A program made the translations under genes and the position numbers. Source: Salipiger aestuarii (GTDB lineage: Bacteria; Pseudomonadota; Alphaproteobacteria; Rhodobacterales; Rhodobacteraceae). From it: DNA of 64,000 nucleotides. The stretch's first letter is position 1; each line of letters opens with the position of its first letter. Positions 1-8,394 of this stretch are shown here, piece by piece. The stretch lies in NCBI RefSeq assembly GCF_003259905.1, contig NZ_QLMG01000022.1, positions 1-64,000 on the forward strand, in the 5' to 3' direction. The notes beneath the pieces are model-generated. The model had not been told where the DNA came from. It worked only from the letters and a program-made list of their open reading frames with translations, and made no database searches.

Positions 1-71
1 ACGCATTGGCGTTCCTGCGATGGGCGTCCATTCGATCAATGCTGCGAAGGCTTTGCCAAGAAAGGATATGA

Positions 72-212
72 TCTCGGACGGACTCTAAGGCATTCGGCGA
101 ACGCATCGCCACAAGAGACCCCGACCGCCAGACCGCCGAGATCCACATTCGTGTCGCCCTTATGAACCGCTTCAACGCCCTCGGCACCGCCGCGATCATC
201 CGCGTGGCATAA
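72..212 (+). pseudogene. C-terminal remnant of an IS5-family transposase
   Basis: The last 46 codons read through DRQTAEIHIRVALMNRFNAL to a TAA at 210-212. This matches the conserved tail of IS5-type DDE transposases, and a clearly related tail (DRQVAEIHVRIAVLNRYTAL) sits on the opposite strand at 63239-63541. An in-frame TGA at 69-71 closes the frame upstream, so no more of the transposase can be read from here. It is an old, inactive scrap marking the edge of the accessory region that follows. The family call rests on the tail motif only. Confidence 0.65.
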
Positions 213-240
213 CGTCAGCGGGATAACGGAAAATCACGCC

Positions 241-1140
241 TCAGGCGGGAGGTCTGCAACAACGCCGGTCACCGGCGGCGGCACGCCGGGCGCCGGGGTC
301 ACGCTGATCTTTGGCGCCTCCGATTACCAGACCGTGGCATGCGATGACGGCGCGTGGGCGGTCATTATCGTCCGCGCTGCCATCGAGGGCGGCGAACACC
401 TGGTCAAGATCGGCGCCACCACGGTCGACCGGGCGGGCAACGTGTTGCAAACCACCTCGGCCGCCGCAGATCGACACCGTGGGAAGCCTTGCGCTGCCCG
501 GCCTACCACTGACCGGAGATGACCGGATCAACGCTGCCGAAGCCGAAGGCGGCATTGCCATCGCCGGCACCGCGACCTCGGGCGACAGCGTGTCGGTCGG
601 GGTGTTCGGACGGACGCCGTCCACGACCGTGGGCGAGGGCGCCACCAGGGCGGTGCTCGTGCCCGGAGGCCGCATCCCCCCGGCGCCTATGCGTCCGATC
701 TGACGGTGGCATCGACCGACGCCGTGGGCAACGCCGCCAGCGCCACGGGCCGCCTCTATGCGGACACGATCACCTCGGTCACGATCACCAATATCCCGAC
801 CACGGGCGATGACACGGTCAACGTCCAGGAGCTAACCGATGGCCTTTGCGGTCGGGCGCAGCCGAGCTGCGCGCGACGGTGATGGTCGACCTGGGGGGCC
901 TCGTGCAACAGGCCGAGATGACAGAAGCCGGCAGCTGGACCGCAACCTGCACCGGGCTTGAACCGGGCAGCTACGGCACCACCGCGACGGAAGCGGGGGA
1001 AAACATCGCAAGCACTGTGGGCGCGTCCGCAGTGGAAAGCGAAACCATGGTGACGCTATCCACTGATCCGGATGAGAGCGACAATGTCGTCAACCACGGG
1101 GAAGATACGGTTGGCGTGACCCTGACCGGCACCGCCGCGC
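241..1140 (+). pseudogene. Decayed Ig-like repeat adhesin (type I secretion substrate type)
   Basis: Three reading frames in succession carry recognisable pieces of bacterial Ig-like repeats. One has a DRAGN turn and a DDGAWAV strand (from about 334). A second runs PLTGDDRINAAEAEGGIAIAG (from about 508). A third has DLTVASTDAVGNAASATG and TTGDDTVNVQE (from about 690), followed by a last piece ending in EDTVGVTLTGTAAPGG near 1140. At least three frameshifts separate them, so no adhesin is made. Such proteins are giant surface or biofilm adhesins usually secreted by an RTX-type ABC/HlyD system, and a broken HlyD gene lies at 4142-4752. At about 1140 the frame passes abruptly into a phage portal gene, which looks like a recombination junction. 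Confidence 0.6.
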
Positions 1141-2553
1141 CTGGCGGCAATCCTGCGTGCGGCCGAGATGGGCGATGCCACCGCCTATCTCGAACTGGCC
1201 GAGCAGATGGAAGAAAAGGATCTGCATTATTCGGCCGTGCTGGGGGTGCGCAAACGCGCGATCCGCTCGCTCGAGCTGCATGTCGAGCCCGGAGATGAAA
1301 CCGATGGGGCCGCCGAGCTGGCAGAGGTCACGCGCAAGGTGCTGAACTCGGCGGCGGTGCGTACCACGCTGATCGACGTCATGGACGCGATCGGCAAGAG
1401 CTACTCGGTCTGCGAGATCGTCTGGGCCCGGATCGGCGGCGCGCTGACCATCGCCGATCTTGAATGGGTCGATCCGCGCTGGTTCGAATTCGACAAGGAC
1501 AACGGGCGGCATCTTTATCTGCGCGACAATGCCGGCCCGCAGCCACTGCGCCCCGACAGCTATGTGATCCATATGGCCAAGGCAAAATCCGGCCTGCCGA
1601 TCCGCGGCGGGCTCGCCCGACTTGCCGCCTGGGGCTACCTGTTCAAGAACTACACGATCAAGGATTGGCACATCTTCTGCGAGGCTTACGGCCACCCGCT
1701 GCGCCTGGGCAAATATGACGCCTCAGCCTCGCCGCAGGATCGCCAGACCCTGCTGCGCGCCGTGCGCCAGATCGGCGTGGACATGGCGGCGATCATTCCG
1801 CAGTCGATGGACGTCGATATCGTCAGCGCGTCGCAGGCAGGATCCGACAAGCTCTATGAAGGCAACGCCCGCTGGTGGGATGAGCAGCTGTCAAAGGGCG
1901 TGCTTGGCCAGGTTGCGACCACCGACGCGATCGCGGGCGGGCATGCGGTCGGCAAGATCCACGAGGCTGTGCGCGACGACATCCGCGACGCGGACGCCGA
2001 GCAGCTGGCGGCAACGCTTCAGCGCGACATCGCGGGGGCGTTGCGCCGGGTGCTGTTCCGCGCCGATCGCGCCGTGCCTTTGCCGAACATCCGCTTCGAG
2101 ATGGAAGATGCGGTCGATGCGCAGGCGCTGCTGAACCTGATCGAAAAGCGCCCGCCGGGGCTGCGCATCGCCACCGCCGATGTCTATCGCGCCTTCAATC
2201 TGCGCCAACCCGACGACGACGAGGAGGTGCTGGGCGATCCGGCCGTTGCAACGCCGCCGGCAGATCCGCCGGTGCGCATCGCCGCCTCGCGTGACGACAC
2301 GCCAGCCCCGAAAGACAGCATCGACGCCCTGGTCGACGCGCTGATTTCCGAAGGCGATCTGGAAGAGGCGATGCAAAGCGAGATCGGGCCACTTCTCGAA
2401 GCATTGGCCGGGGCGCAGTCGATCGAAGAGGTCCGGGACATCCTGTCCGCCTTCGCCGATGATCCCGCCGCGGGCCCGATGCAGGATCTGCTGACCCGCT
2501 CGACCTATGCCGCGCGGCTGGCGGGCGAGCTGGGCGCGCAGGTAACCAGGTGA
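1141..2553 (+). pseudogene. N-terminally truncated Mu-like phage portal protein (gp29/DUF935)
   Basis: The open frame gives about 470 residues resembling the DUF935 portal family of Mu-like phages. Recognisable parts are the ILRAAEMGDA and ELAEQMEEKD start of the conserved region, the KSYSVCEIVW segment, and the WHIFCEAYGHPLRLGKYD block. The first 50-60 residues of a normal portal (about 520 aa) are missing; the frame begins at the junction with adhesin-like sequence near 1140, and the first ATG is at 1168. In a phage it forms the dodecameric DNA entry ring. It overlaps the next head gene by 4 bp (ATGA-type), so the phage operon order is kept. No terminase gene precedes it, which argues for a prophage fragment. 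An RNA fused to the upstream remnant might still be translated. Confidence 0.75.
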
Positions 2554-3851
2554 TCACGCTCGAGCCGCTTCCCCCGCGCGATGCCATCGCCTTCTGGCGC
2601 TCCAAGGGGCTGGCGCCGCAGCTGAACCGATTCGATTATCGCGACCACTGGCGCGAGGATCATGCGCGGGATTTCGTGGTGGCCAAGGCCATGCGCGACG
2701 ACGTGCTGGAAACCATCCGCGCCCAGTTCGACTGCTCCCTGTCCGAGGGGCGCACGCTGGCGCAGTTCCAGGCCGATCTGAAACCCGAACTGGTCAAGGC
2801 GGGCTGGTGGGGCCGCGCCCTCATGGACGATCCGCTGACCGGAGAGACCCAAGAGGTTCAGCTTGGCTCGATGCGCCGGCTGCGCACGATCTTCGACACC
2901 AACATGCGCACCGCCCATGCCGCTGGGCATTGGGCGCGCATCGAGCGGACGAAGAAAGCCTTTCCCTACCTGCACTACATCCAGATCGAACGTCCGTCCA
3001 AACGCCACGATCACGAACGGTATCATGACAAGATCTGGCGCGTCGACGATCCGATCTGGCGCCGGATCTATCCCCCCAACGGCTATTTCTGCGGCTGCAC
3101 CGTGATCCAGCGCACCGAAGGCTGGATGAAACGCAACGGGCGCAGCGTGTCGGATCCGATCGACCTTGAGGAACAGCCCTGGACCAACAAGCGCACCGGC
3201 GAAGAGCAGCTGGTGGCGAAGGGCATTCCCCCCGGTTTCGACAGCAATCCTGGCGCCGCCTGGCTGGACATCAGGGACCGCGTGGCCGAGGTCATGCCCG
3301 GCGCAGACCCCGAAGACCGCGCCCGGATCGGCGGGATCGTTCAGGCGATGCGCCTGCGCCAGACGAGCCTTGGCCGCGAGAGCCTTGTCGTCACGGACGC
3401 CCCGGATCGGGTGGTGCTGAAGGATGCGGATCCCGAGACCCCGGATCGGGTTTCCGTCGACGCTGCACTTACCGAGCTGGGTGCCGGTCGCGCGGATTTG
3501 CTTCACAGCCACCAGACAGAAACGCCGCTTTCGCTTCAGGATCTAAGAGTGCTCGGCAATCCCCGCGCGGGATCGATACTGGCTGTCTCCCCCGGCGGTT
3601 CGAACTGGCGGGCCCGCCCCGGCAAGGAGCTGCTGGGCGCGCATCCGCCCGCGTTCGCACACCGGGCCATCGGTCTGCTCGCGGCGGAAGCTCCGGATCT
3701 CGATCAGGTGGACCGCGACCATGTTAGCCTTCATGCGTTTGCGCTTTACCTTGAGCGGCGGGGCGTGATCCGTTACGATTTCAGCATCACGGGCCGGATG
3801 CGCGATCTTTTCGCGCGATTTGCCAGCCTGATCGAAAGGCTGTCGTCATGA
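2550..3851 (+). CDS. Mu F-like (MuF/SPP1 gp7) head morphogenesis protein with C-terminal extension
   Basis: The 433-aa protein begins with the minor head fold of Mu gpF/SPP1 gp7. Residues about 40-130 are helical with FDTNMRTAHAAGHW, and about 140-190 hold LHYIQIERPS followed by YPPNGYFCGCTV, a Cys-x-Cys loop typical of the family. It would sit at the portal vertex of a Mu-like capsid. Residues about 295-433 are a separate extension beginning SVDAALTELGAG and containing HSH at 319-321 followed by TPLSLQDLRVL. MuF proteins often carry variable C-terminal, toxin-like domains. I cannot assign this one; its HSH plus S-x-x-D spacing faintly recalls JAB/RadC-like HxH...D sites. The gene overlaps its neighbours by 4 bp on both sides and appears intact. 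Confidence 0.75.
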   Translation: MITLEPLPPRDAIAFWRSKGLAPQLNRFDYRDHWREDHARDFVVAKAMRDDVLETIRAQFDCSLSEGRTLAQFQADLKPELVKAGWWGRALMDDPLTGETQEVQLGSMRRLRTIFDTNMRTAHAAGHWARIERTKKAFPYLHYIQIERPSKRHDHERYHDKIWRVDDPIWRRIYPPNGYFCGCTVIQRTEGWMKRNGRSVSDPIDLEEQPWTNKRTGEEQLVAKGIPPGFDSNPGAAWLDIRDRVAEVMPGADPEDRARIGGIVQAMRLRQTSLGRESLVVTDAPDRVVLKDADPETPDRVSVDAALTELGAGRADLLHSHQTETPLSLQDLRVLGNPRAGSILAVSPGGSNWRARPGKELLGAHPPAFAHRAIGLLAAEAPDLDQVDRDHVSLHAFALYLERRGVIRYDFSITGRMRDLFARFASLIERLSS

Positions 3852-4138
3852 AGATCATCATCCGCCCAGAACCCGATCTCGCGCCGCTGCCCGCCGAGAC
3901 TACCGACCGGATCGAATTGATCCCCGTCGGGTCGTTCCGGCTGAAGGACAGCCGCGGTCGCAAGGTCGTGACGCTTGCGGTCAGCACCGTTACCGATCTG
4001 CAGACCGCGCGCGACGCGGGCAAGCTGACGCCGGCGATGGAAGACTGGGCCACCCAACGCGCCTCGAAGGATCTGGCCGAGTTCGACCACCGGGCCGCAT
4101 CGGCCCCGCAGTCGCCAACCTTGGCGCCCGCAGGCTGA
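3848..4138 (+). CDS. Small phage-associated protein, function unknown
   Basis: This 96-aa frame starts with an ATG that overlaps the stop of the head gene by 4 bp, so it is probably translationally coupled and part of the phage operon. The sequence is soluble: an N-terminal segment with PVGSFRLKDSRGRKVVTLAV, a helical middle (ASKDLAEFDHR) and a Pro/Ala-rich tail ending at PAG. I do not recognise the family. It could be a head-completion or joining protein, by position only. Directly after its stop the reading passes into a type I secretion adaptor remnant, so the phage block ends here. Confidence 0.5.
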   Translation: MKIIIRPEPDLAPLPAETTDRIELIPVGSFRLKDSRGRKVVTLAVSTVTDLQTARDAGKLTPAMEDWATQRASKDLAEFDHRAASAPQSPTLAPAG

Positions 4139-4141
4139 CAG

Positions 4142-4752
4142 GCCACCCGGGCCCGCACGCAATACGCCGATGCCCGTGCTCGCCACGATGAAATCGTCAC
4201 GCGGGCGGAACTGACGCGCGCGCAGGAATACTCTCCGATATGCGCAAGGAACTGGTGACGCTGCGCCAGAACCTCAAGGCATCGCGCGATCAGCTGAACC
4301 GGAAGGTGTTGCTGTTGCCCTTGCTTGGGGTTGTGACAGGGCTGAACGTGACCACCGTTGGCGGCGTCGTGCGCCCCGGCGAAGAGATCATGAAGATCAC
4401 TCCGCTGGACGGCGAGCCGTACGTCGAAGCACAGGTAAAGCCCGGAAACATCGCCAATATCCGCCCCGGCCAACAGGCGACGATCAAGCTGACCGCCCAT
4501 GGTTGCACCATCTGCGGCGGGCTCATGGGGCGGGTCGACGTCATCAATGCGAACACCTTCGGGGATGACCGCCCCCCCGAGCCGGGCCTCCATTGCAAGG
4601 CAACGGTCAAGGTCAACCTGTCCGCCATGAGCAACGGACACGTCAGCGTCGAAGTCGGCCCCCGCATGATGGCCGATGCCGAACTGTACATCGGCGAAAA
4701 GGCCATTCTGCAATGCCTGCTCAAGCCGCGTTACAACTCGCGCGAGGCGTAA
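4142..4752 (+). pseudogene. Broken HlyD-family type I secretion membrane-fusion protein
   Basis: The first about 85 bases read TRARTQYADARARHDEIVT, the alpha-hairpin of an HlyD-type adaptor. The frame then breaks near 4227 and continues in another frame as MRKELVTLRQNLKASRD. The beta-barrel follows intact in sequence: GLNVTTVGGVVRPGEEIMKI, KPGNIANIRPGQQATIKLTA and GEKAILQCLLKP, ending at a TAA at 4750-4752. The N-terminal membrane anchor and most of the hairpin are missing and there is a frameshift, so the protein is not functional. With the adhesin remnant at 241-1140 it suggests a former adhesin/type I secretion locus now split by phage head genes. No secretion ATPase was seen in the window. 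Confidence 0.7.
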
Positions 4753-4792
4753 CCGCTTGCCTTGGTGCGCGAACCGGCGCAGATCAGGGCGG

Positions 4793-5743
4793 ATGACACA
4801 GAACCCATCCCTGGCGGCGCTGCTGACGCTGTGTGCGTCTGCTTTTGTCGCGGGCACGACGCTGCTTGCCAAGACGCTCGGCACCGAAGTGTTGGGCCCC
4901 CCGCTGCACCCGCTACAGATCAGTCAGGGGCGTTTCGTCTTTGCGCTGCTGACGTTTACGGCGGCGGCACTGGTGCTGCGCCCGCGCTTTACCCGGCCCG
5001 CCTGGGCGGTTCACGCGGGGCGGGTGGTGCTGGGCTGGGGCGGGATCAGTTTCCTGTTCGCCGCTGCCGCCTTCATCCCGCTCGCCGATGCCACCGCGAT
5101 CAGTTTTCTGAATCCCGTGGTGGGGATGTTGCTGGCGATCCCGTTTCTGGGGGAAAAGGTCGGGCGCTGGCGGGTTGCCGCCGCGGTGATCGCGGTGACC
5201 GGCGCGATGATCCTGCTGCGTCCCACACCGCAGGCGTTCCAGCCCGCCGCCCTGCTGGCGCTGGGGGCGGCGCTGTGTCTGGGGGCGGAACTGGTGGTGA
5301 CGAAGCGGCTCACCGGGCGCGAGGGGCCGTTCCAGATCCTGCTGGTCAACAACCTGGTCGGCACGGGTATCGCCAGTACCGCCGCGCTGGCGGTCTGGCA
5401 GATGCCCACCCCCGGCCAATGGGTGGCGCTGGCGGGAATCGGCGCGCTGATGGCCAGCGCGCAGACCTGTTTCATTCAGGCGCTGCGGCGGGCGGATGCC
5501 AGCTTTGTCTCGCCCTTCTGGTACGCGACGCTGGTGTTCGCCACGGGCTATGATGCGGCGATCTTTGGTGTGCTTCCCGACGCGGTGTCGGTGCTGGGCG
5601 GTTGCGTCATCGTCGCGGGGGCAGGGCTGCTGGCCTGGCGCGAGTCGCGGGCCAGGCCGCGTGCTATGCCTTCAGCCGCCAGCCGGTCCGCAGCAGTGCC
5701 CATGCCGCCAGCAGTACCACCAGAGTCGCGCCCGCCGCGATGA
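4793..5743 (+). CDS. EamA/DMT-family transporter
   Basis: A 316-aa inner-membrane protein of the drug/metabolite transporter superfamily with two EamA repeats and about ten hydrophobic helices. The first repeat ends in the typical ADATAISFLNPVVGMLLAI...GEKVGRWR signature, and the second in RRADASFVSPFWYATLVFA. The start chosen is ATG at 4793 (MTQNPS), after which hydrophobicity begins; an in-frame ATG at 4676 would add sequence overlapping the HlyD remnant. The substrate is unknown; relatives export amino acids or other small metabolites. The 3' end overlaps the convergent ABC permease gene by 80 bp. The last 40 residues are Arg/Pro/Ser-rich and unlike a membrane domain, so the stop-proximal tail may be recent read-on. 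Confidence 0.8.
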   Translation: MTQNPSLAALLTLCASAFVAGTTLLAKTLGTEVLGPPLHPLQISQGRFVFALLTFTAAALVLRPRFTRPAWAVHAGRVVLGWGGISFLFAAAAFIPLADATAISFLNPVVGMLLAIPFLGEKVGRWRVAAAVIAVTGAMILLRPTPQAFQPAALLALGAALCLGAELVVTKRLTGREGPFQILLVNNLVGTGIASTAALAVWQMPTPGQWVALAGIGALMASAQTCFIQALRRADASFVSPFWYATLVFATGYDAAIFGVLPDAVSVLGGCVIVAGAGLLAWRESRARPRAMPSAASRSAAVPMPPAVPPESRPPR

Positions 5744-6473
5744 CGAATCCGGTCGCCGGGTTGGCATCCGACACGCCCAGCATGCCGTAGCGCGCCCCGT
5801 CGATCAAATAGAACACCGGGTTGAAATGCGTCGCTTCGTACATTCCGGCGGGCAGCGCCTCGACCGAATAAAAGGTGCCCGACAGGAACGCCAGCGGCGT
5901 GATGATGAAGTTGGTGATCGCCGCCATCTGGTCGAACTTGTTCGACCACAGCCCCGCCAGCATCCCCAGCGCCGACATGAACGCAGCGCCCAGCAGCACG
6001 AACACCAGCAACACCAGCGGGTGATGCGGGACCAGCCCTGTGGAAATCGCCAGCCCCGCGGAAATCGCCGCAGCCACGAACAGCCCGCGCGCCATGCCGC
6101 CCGCCAGATAGCCCAGCACCAGCTCGAACGGGGCAAGCGGCGGCATCAGCGTATCGACGATGTTGCCCTGGACCTTTGAAATCACGAGGGACGACGACGT
6201 ATTGGCAAAGGCGTTCTGGATCACTGTCATCATCAGGATGCCCGGCGCGATGAAGCTGGTGAACGGCACGCCCATCACAGCCCCCCGTCCCGGCCCGAGA
6301 GCGATGGTGAAAATCACCAGGAAAAGCCCTGCCGTCACCAGCGGCGCCAGCAGCGTCTGGGTCCAGACGGTGGTAAAGCGCAACACCTCGCGGCGGCAAA
6401 GCGTGTACAGTCCTAGCCAGTTGACGGCGCCGAACCGCCGTTCTCCGGGTTCGCGTTGCGGAATCTCGGTCAT
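5664..6473 (-). CDS. ABC-2 type transporter permease
   Basis: A 269-aa integral membrane protein of the ABC-2 class, with six hydrophobic helices and the family signature around FTSFIAPGILMMTVIQNAFAN and LSGTFYSVEALP. The N-terminus GLYTLCRREVLRF is the amphipathic coupling segment typical of the class. The start is placed at the ATG complementary to 6471-6473 because a GAAAGG Shine-Dalgarno lies just upstream; an ATG 15 bases earlier is an alternative. No ATPase partner is adjacent in this window. Members export polysaccharide, drug or heme-type substrates; the substrate here cannot be told. It is divergent from gcrA. Confidence 0.82.
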   Translation of the reverse strand: MTEIPQREPGERRFGAVNWLGLYTLCRREVLRFTTVWTQTLLAPLVTAGLFLVIFTIALGPGRGAVMGVPFTSFIAPGILMMTVIQNAFANTSSSLVISKVQGNIVDTLMPPLAPFELVLGYLAGGMARGLFVAAAISAGLAISTGLVPHHPLVLLVFVLLGAAFMSALGMLAGLWSNKFDQMAAITNFIITPLAFLSGTFYSVEALPAGMYEATHFNPVFYLIDGARYGMLGVSDANPATGFVIAAGATLVVLLAAWALLRTGWRLKA

Positions 6474-6501
6474 TGTGGGGCCTTTCATCGCTGCGCGTGG
6501 C

Positions 6502-6529
6502 TTGTAACTCGGATTGTGATGACTACAAT
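6502..6529 (+). promoter_or_regulatory. Candidate gcrA promoter (possibly bidirectional)
   Basis: TTGTAA (6502-6507) and TACAAT (6524-6529) are separated by 16 bases, a good sigma-70 match, 67 bases before the gcrA start. The element is partly symmetric (TTGTA...TACAA), so the opposite strand also shows TTGTAG and TTACAA boxes facing the ABC permease gene. Inferred by eye only. Confidence 0.4.
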
Positions 6530-6551
6530 AGCGTGACCCGCGGAATTTCCA

Positions 6552-6580
6552 GGCGGCCCCAGCAGTCGGGCCGCCTTTTT
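6552..6580 (+). terminator. Terminator-like hairpin in the gcrA leader
   Basis: GGCGGCCC (6552-6559) pairs perfectly with GGGCCGCC (6568-6575) over an 8-base loop, followed by TTTTT (6576-6580). It lies between the candidate promoter and the gcrA ribosome binding site, with only 15 bases to the ATG. No forward gene ends here, so it either makes a very short leader RNA or attenuates gcrA. Confidence 0.55.
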
Positions 6581-6595
6581 CAATGAGGAAGAACG

Positions 6596-7204
6596 ATGTC
6601 CTGGACCGATGAGCGCGTCGAGCTCCTGAAGAAGATGTGGTCGGAAGGCCAGTCCGCAAGCCAGATCGCCAAGGAGCTTGGCGGCGTCACGCGCAACGCG
6701 GTGATCGGCAAGGTCCACCGGCTGGGCCTGTCGAACCGAACCGGCGGCACCGGAGCGGCTGCGGCCGCATCTGCTGCGGCGGCCCCGGTGGCCCCCGTCG
6801 AAAAGCCCAAGGCGCCCGCTCCGAAAGAAGCCGTGCGCCCGCGCCCCGCGCCCAAGCCAGCCGAAGCCGCCCCCGAAACGGACCAGGAGACGGTGACCGT
6901 TCCTTCGGTTTCGGTGTCCGCGCGCAACAGGATCATCCCGGCGGGCCAGCCCCTGCCGCCGCAGCCCTCGGCCAACGAGATCAGCCCCGAGGCGTTGGCC
7001 AAGGTCAGCGAGATCGAAAAGAAGGCCAAGAAGCTGACGCTGATGGAACTGACCGAACGCACCTGCAAATGGCCGGTCGGCGACCCGGCAACCGATCACT
7101 TCTGGTTCTGCGGTCTGCCGGTGCAACAGGGCAAGCCCTATTGCGAGGCGCATGTGGGCGTGGCGTTCCAGCCGATGTCGTCGCGCCGCGACCGGCGCCG
7201 CTAG
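6596..7204 (+). CDS. gcrA: GcrA family cell cycle regulator
   Basis: The 202-aa protein begins SWTDERVELLKKMWSEG and continues SASQIAKELGG.TRNAVIGKVHRLGLS, the N-terminal helix-turn-helix of GcrA that binds sigma-70 and CcrM-methylated GANTC promoters in alphaproteobacteria. Residues about 48-115 are an Ala/Pro/Lys-rich linker. The C-terminal part (about 145-200) has the conserved TCKWPVGDP and FWFCG...PYCEAH segment, with cysteines and histidine likely binding a metal or sigma domain 2. Length matches the family. A GAGGAAG Shine-Dalgarno precedes the ATG. A promoter and a terminator-like hairpin occupy its short leader. No GANTC site was seen in that leader. Confidence 0.93.
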   Translation: MSWTDERVELLKKMWSEGQSASQIAKELGGVTRNAVIGKVHRLGLSNRTGGTGAAAAASAAAAPVAPVEKPKAPAPKEAVRPRPAPKPAEAAPETDQETVTVPSVSVSARNRIIPAGQPLPPQPSANEISPEALAKVSEIEKKAKKLTLMELTERTCKWPVGDPATDHFWFCGLPVQQGKPYCEAHVGVAFQPMSSRRDRRR

Positions 7205-7253
7205 CCGCGCCCTCCCGATCAGGTCGGCCAGATCACAGGCCGGCCAGATCGCC

Positions 7254-7278
7254 AAGACCCCGGTGCGATCCGGGTCTT
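7254..7278. terminator. Hairpin between convergent gcrA and mtgA
   Basis: AAGACCCCGG and CCGGGTCTT pair (one bulged C) around a 6-base loop between two convergent genes, so it can serve as a bidirectional terminator. There is no long T tract. Confidence 0.45.
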
Positions 7279-7305
7279 GTGTCTGCGTCATGCAGGCCCG
7301 GCGCC

Positions 7306-8061
7306 TCAGTCTTCGAAACAGGCCGCGCGCCCGTCCGCCCGGATTGTCGCGGCGCCGTCGCGGATCTGGCCCGACCGGCGTTGCACGAACGTCGACGGGC
7401 GCGCGGCCGACCGCCGCTTGGGGTCGGGCAGGATCGCCGCCAGTCGCGCGGCCTGCGTCGCGCTCAGCGCGTCCGGTGCAACGCCGAAATAATGGCGCGC
7501 CGCCGCTTCGATGCCGAACACGCCTTCGTCGAATTCCGCCACGTTCAGATAGACTTCGAGAATTCGGCGCTTGGACCAGACGGCCTCGACCACGGGGGTC
7601 GTCAGCGCCTCAAGCGCCTTGCGAACCCAGCTGCGCCCCTGCCAGAGGTAGACGTTCTTGACCACCTGCTGTGACAGCGTCGATGCACCGCGGTTGCCGC
7701 CCGATTCGATGGCGGCGCGGATGGCGGTCATGTCGAATCCCCAATGGGTGCAAAAATTGGCATCCTCGGCGGCGACGACGGATCGCAGCATGACCGGGGC
7801 CACGTCATCGGCAGCGACCCAGGCGTGATCCACGGGGGCGCCCAGCCGCTTGCCTTCGGACCACATGGTGTAGGTTATCGGCGGGTTCACGACCTTGAAC
7901 AGCAGCACGACCAACAGCAGCAGCGCGACTGCAATCAGCAGCAGACGCGTCAGCATCCCCATCAGCCAGCGTCCGGGGCGCGGACGCGGTGCGGGCACCG
8001 CCTTGCGCGCAGTCCGCGCCGGTTTCGCCGGGGATGATTTTGGTTTTGCCGCTCGCGCCAT
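7306..8061 (-). CDS. mtgA: Monofunctional peptidoglycan transglycosylase
   Basis: A 251-aa single-pass inner-membrane enzyme that polymerises lipid II into glycan strands in the periplasm. After a basic, Ala/Pro-rich N-terminus, one hydrophobic segment (LLLIAVALLLLVVLLF) anchors it. The GT51 domain follows with its signatures: AAEDANFCTHWGFD (the catalytic Glu-Asp motif), GASTLSQQVVKN and KRRILEVYLN. No transpeptidase domain follows, as expected for MtgA. The start at 8061 (MARAAKP) is preferred to longer in-frame starts because the family begins with a short basic tail. It is convergent with gcrA. A bifunctional PBP lies at 19812-21995. Confidence 0.92.
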   Translation of the reverse strand: MARAAKPKSSPAKPARTARKAVPAPRPRPGRWLMGMLTRLLLIAVALLLLVVLLFKVVNPPITYTMWSEGKRLGAPVDHAWVAADDVAPVMLRSVVAAEDANFCTHWGFDMTAIRAAIESGGNRGASTLSQQVVKNVYLWQGRSWVRKALEALTTPVVEAVWSKRRILEVYLNVAEFDEGVFGIEAAARHYFGVAPDALSATQAARLAAILPDPKRRSAARPSTFVQRRSGQIRDGAATIRADGRAACFED

Positions 8062-8330
8062 GGGCCCAGATGTACACGCCGTCGCGGCGACGGGAAAGCA
8101 CCCAGCAACCGCATCGGGCAAACAGGGAGGCCGGTCGTTTCCCGAAAGACCCGGCACGCCGAAGCGCGCCGGGGTCCAGGCCGGAAAACAAAGGACCGGC
8201 CAGAACGTTACCTGTTACCTTACACCGTCCTCATATTAGGCGATGGAATCGGAACAAATCCTTTATGATCCCGACACCGGGGCCCGCCGCGCAAACATCC
8301 GGCCGTCAGGGGCCGCAATCGCAGCCCTGA

Positions 8331-8363
8331 AACGGCAAACGCCCGAAGCAGGCTTCGGGCGTT
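8331..8363 (-). terminator. Terminator of the glt operon
   Basis: AACGCCCGAAG (8338-8348) and CTTCGGGCGTT (8353-8363) form a perfect 11-bp stem with a 4-base loop, 31 bases beyond the gltB stop. On the minus strand it is followed by a T-rich stretch (TTTGCCGTTT). Confidence 0.7.
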
Positions 8364-8394
8364 CAGGCGGTTCGTCTGAGGTCTGTTGCGCGGT

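Noticed and set aside
241-675. Minus-strand frame of 144 codons at the left edge
   Set aside because: Antisense to the Ig-like adhesin remnant, and its sequence is low-complexity.
1141-4138. Intact Mu-like prophage
   Set aside because: Only a truncated portal, one head gene and one small gene are present. There is no transposase, terminase, major capsid, tail or ends.
4676-4792. Upstream ATG for the first DMT exporter
   Set aside because: It would add 39 residues read from the HlyD remnant in another frame. The ATG at 4793 fits the membrane domain start.
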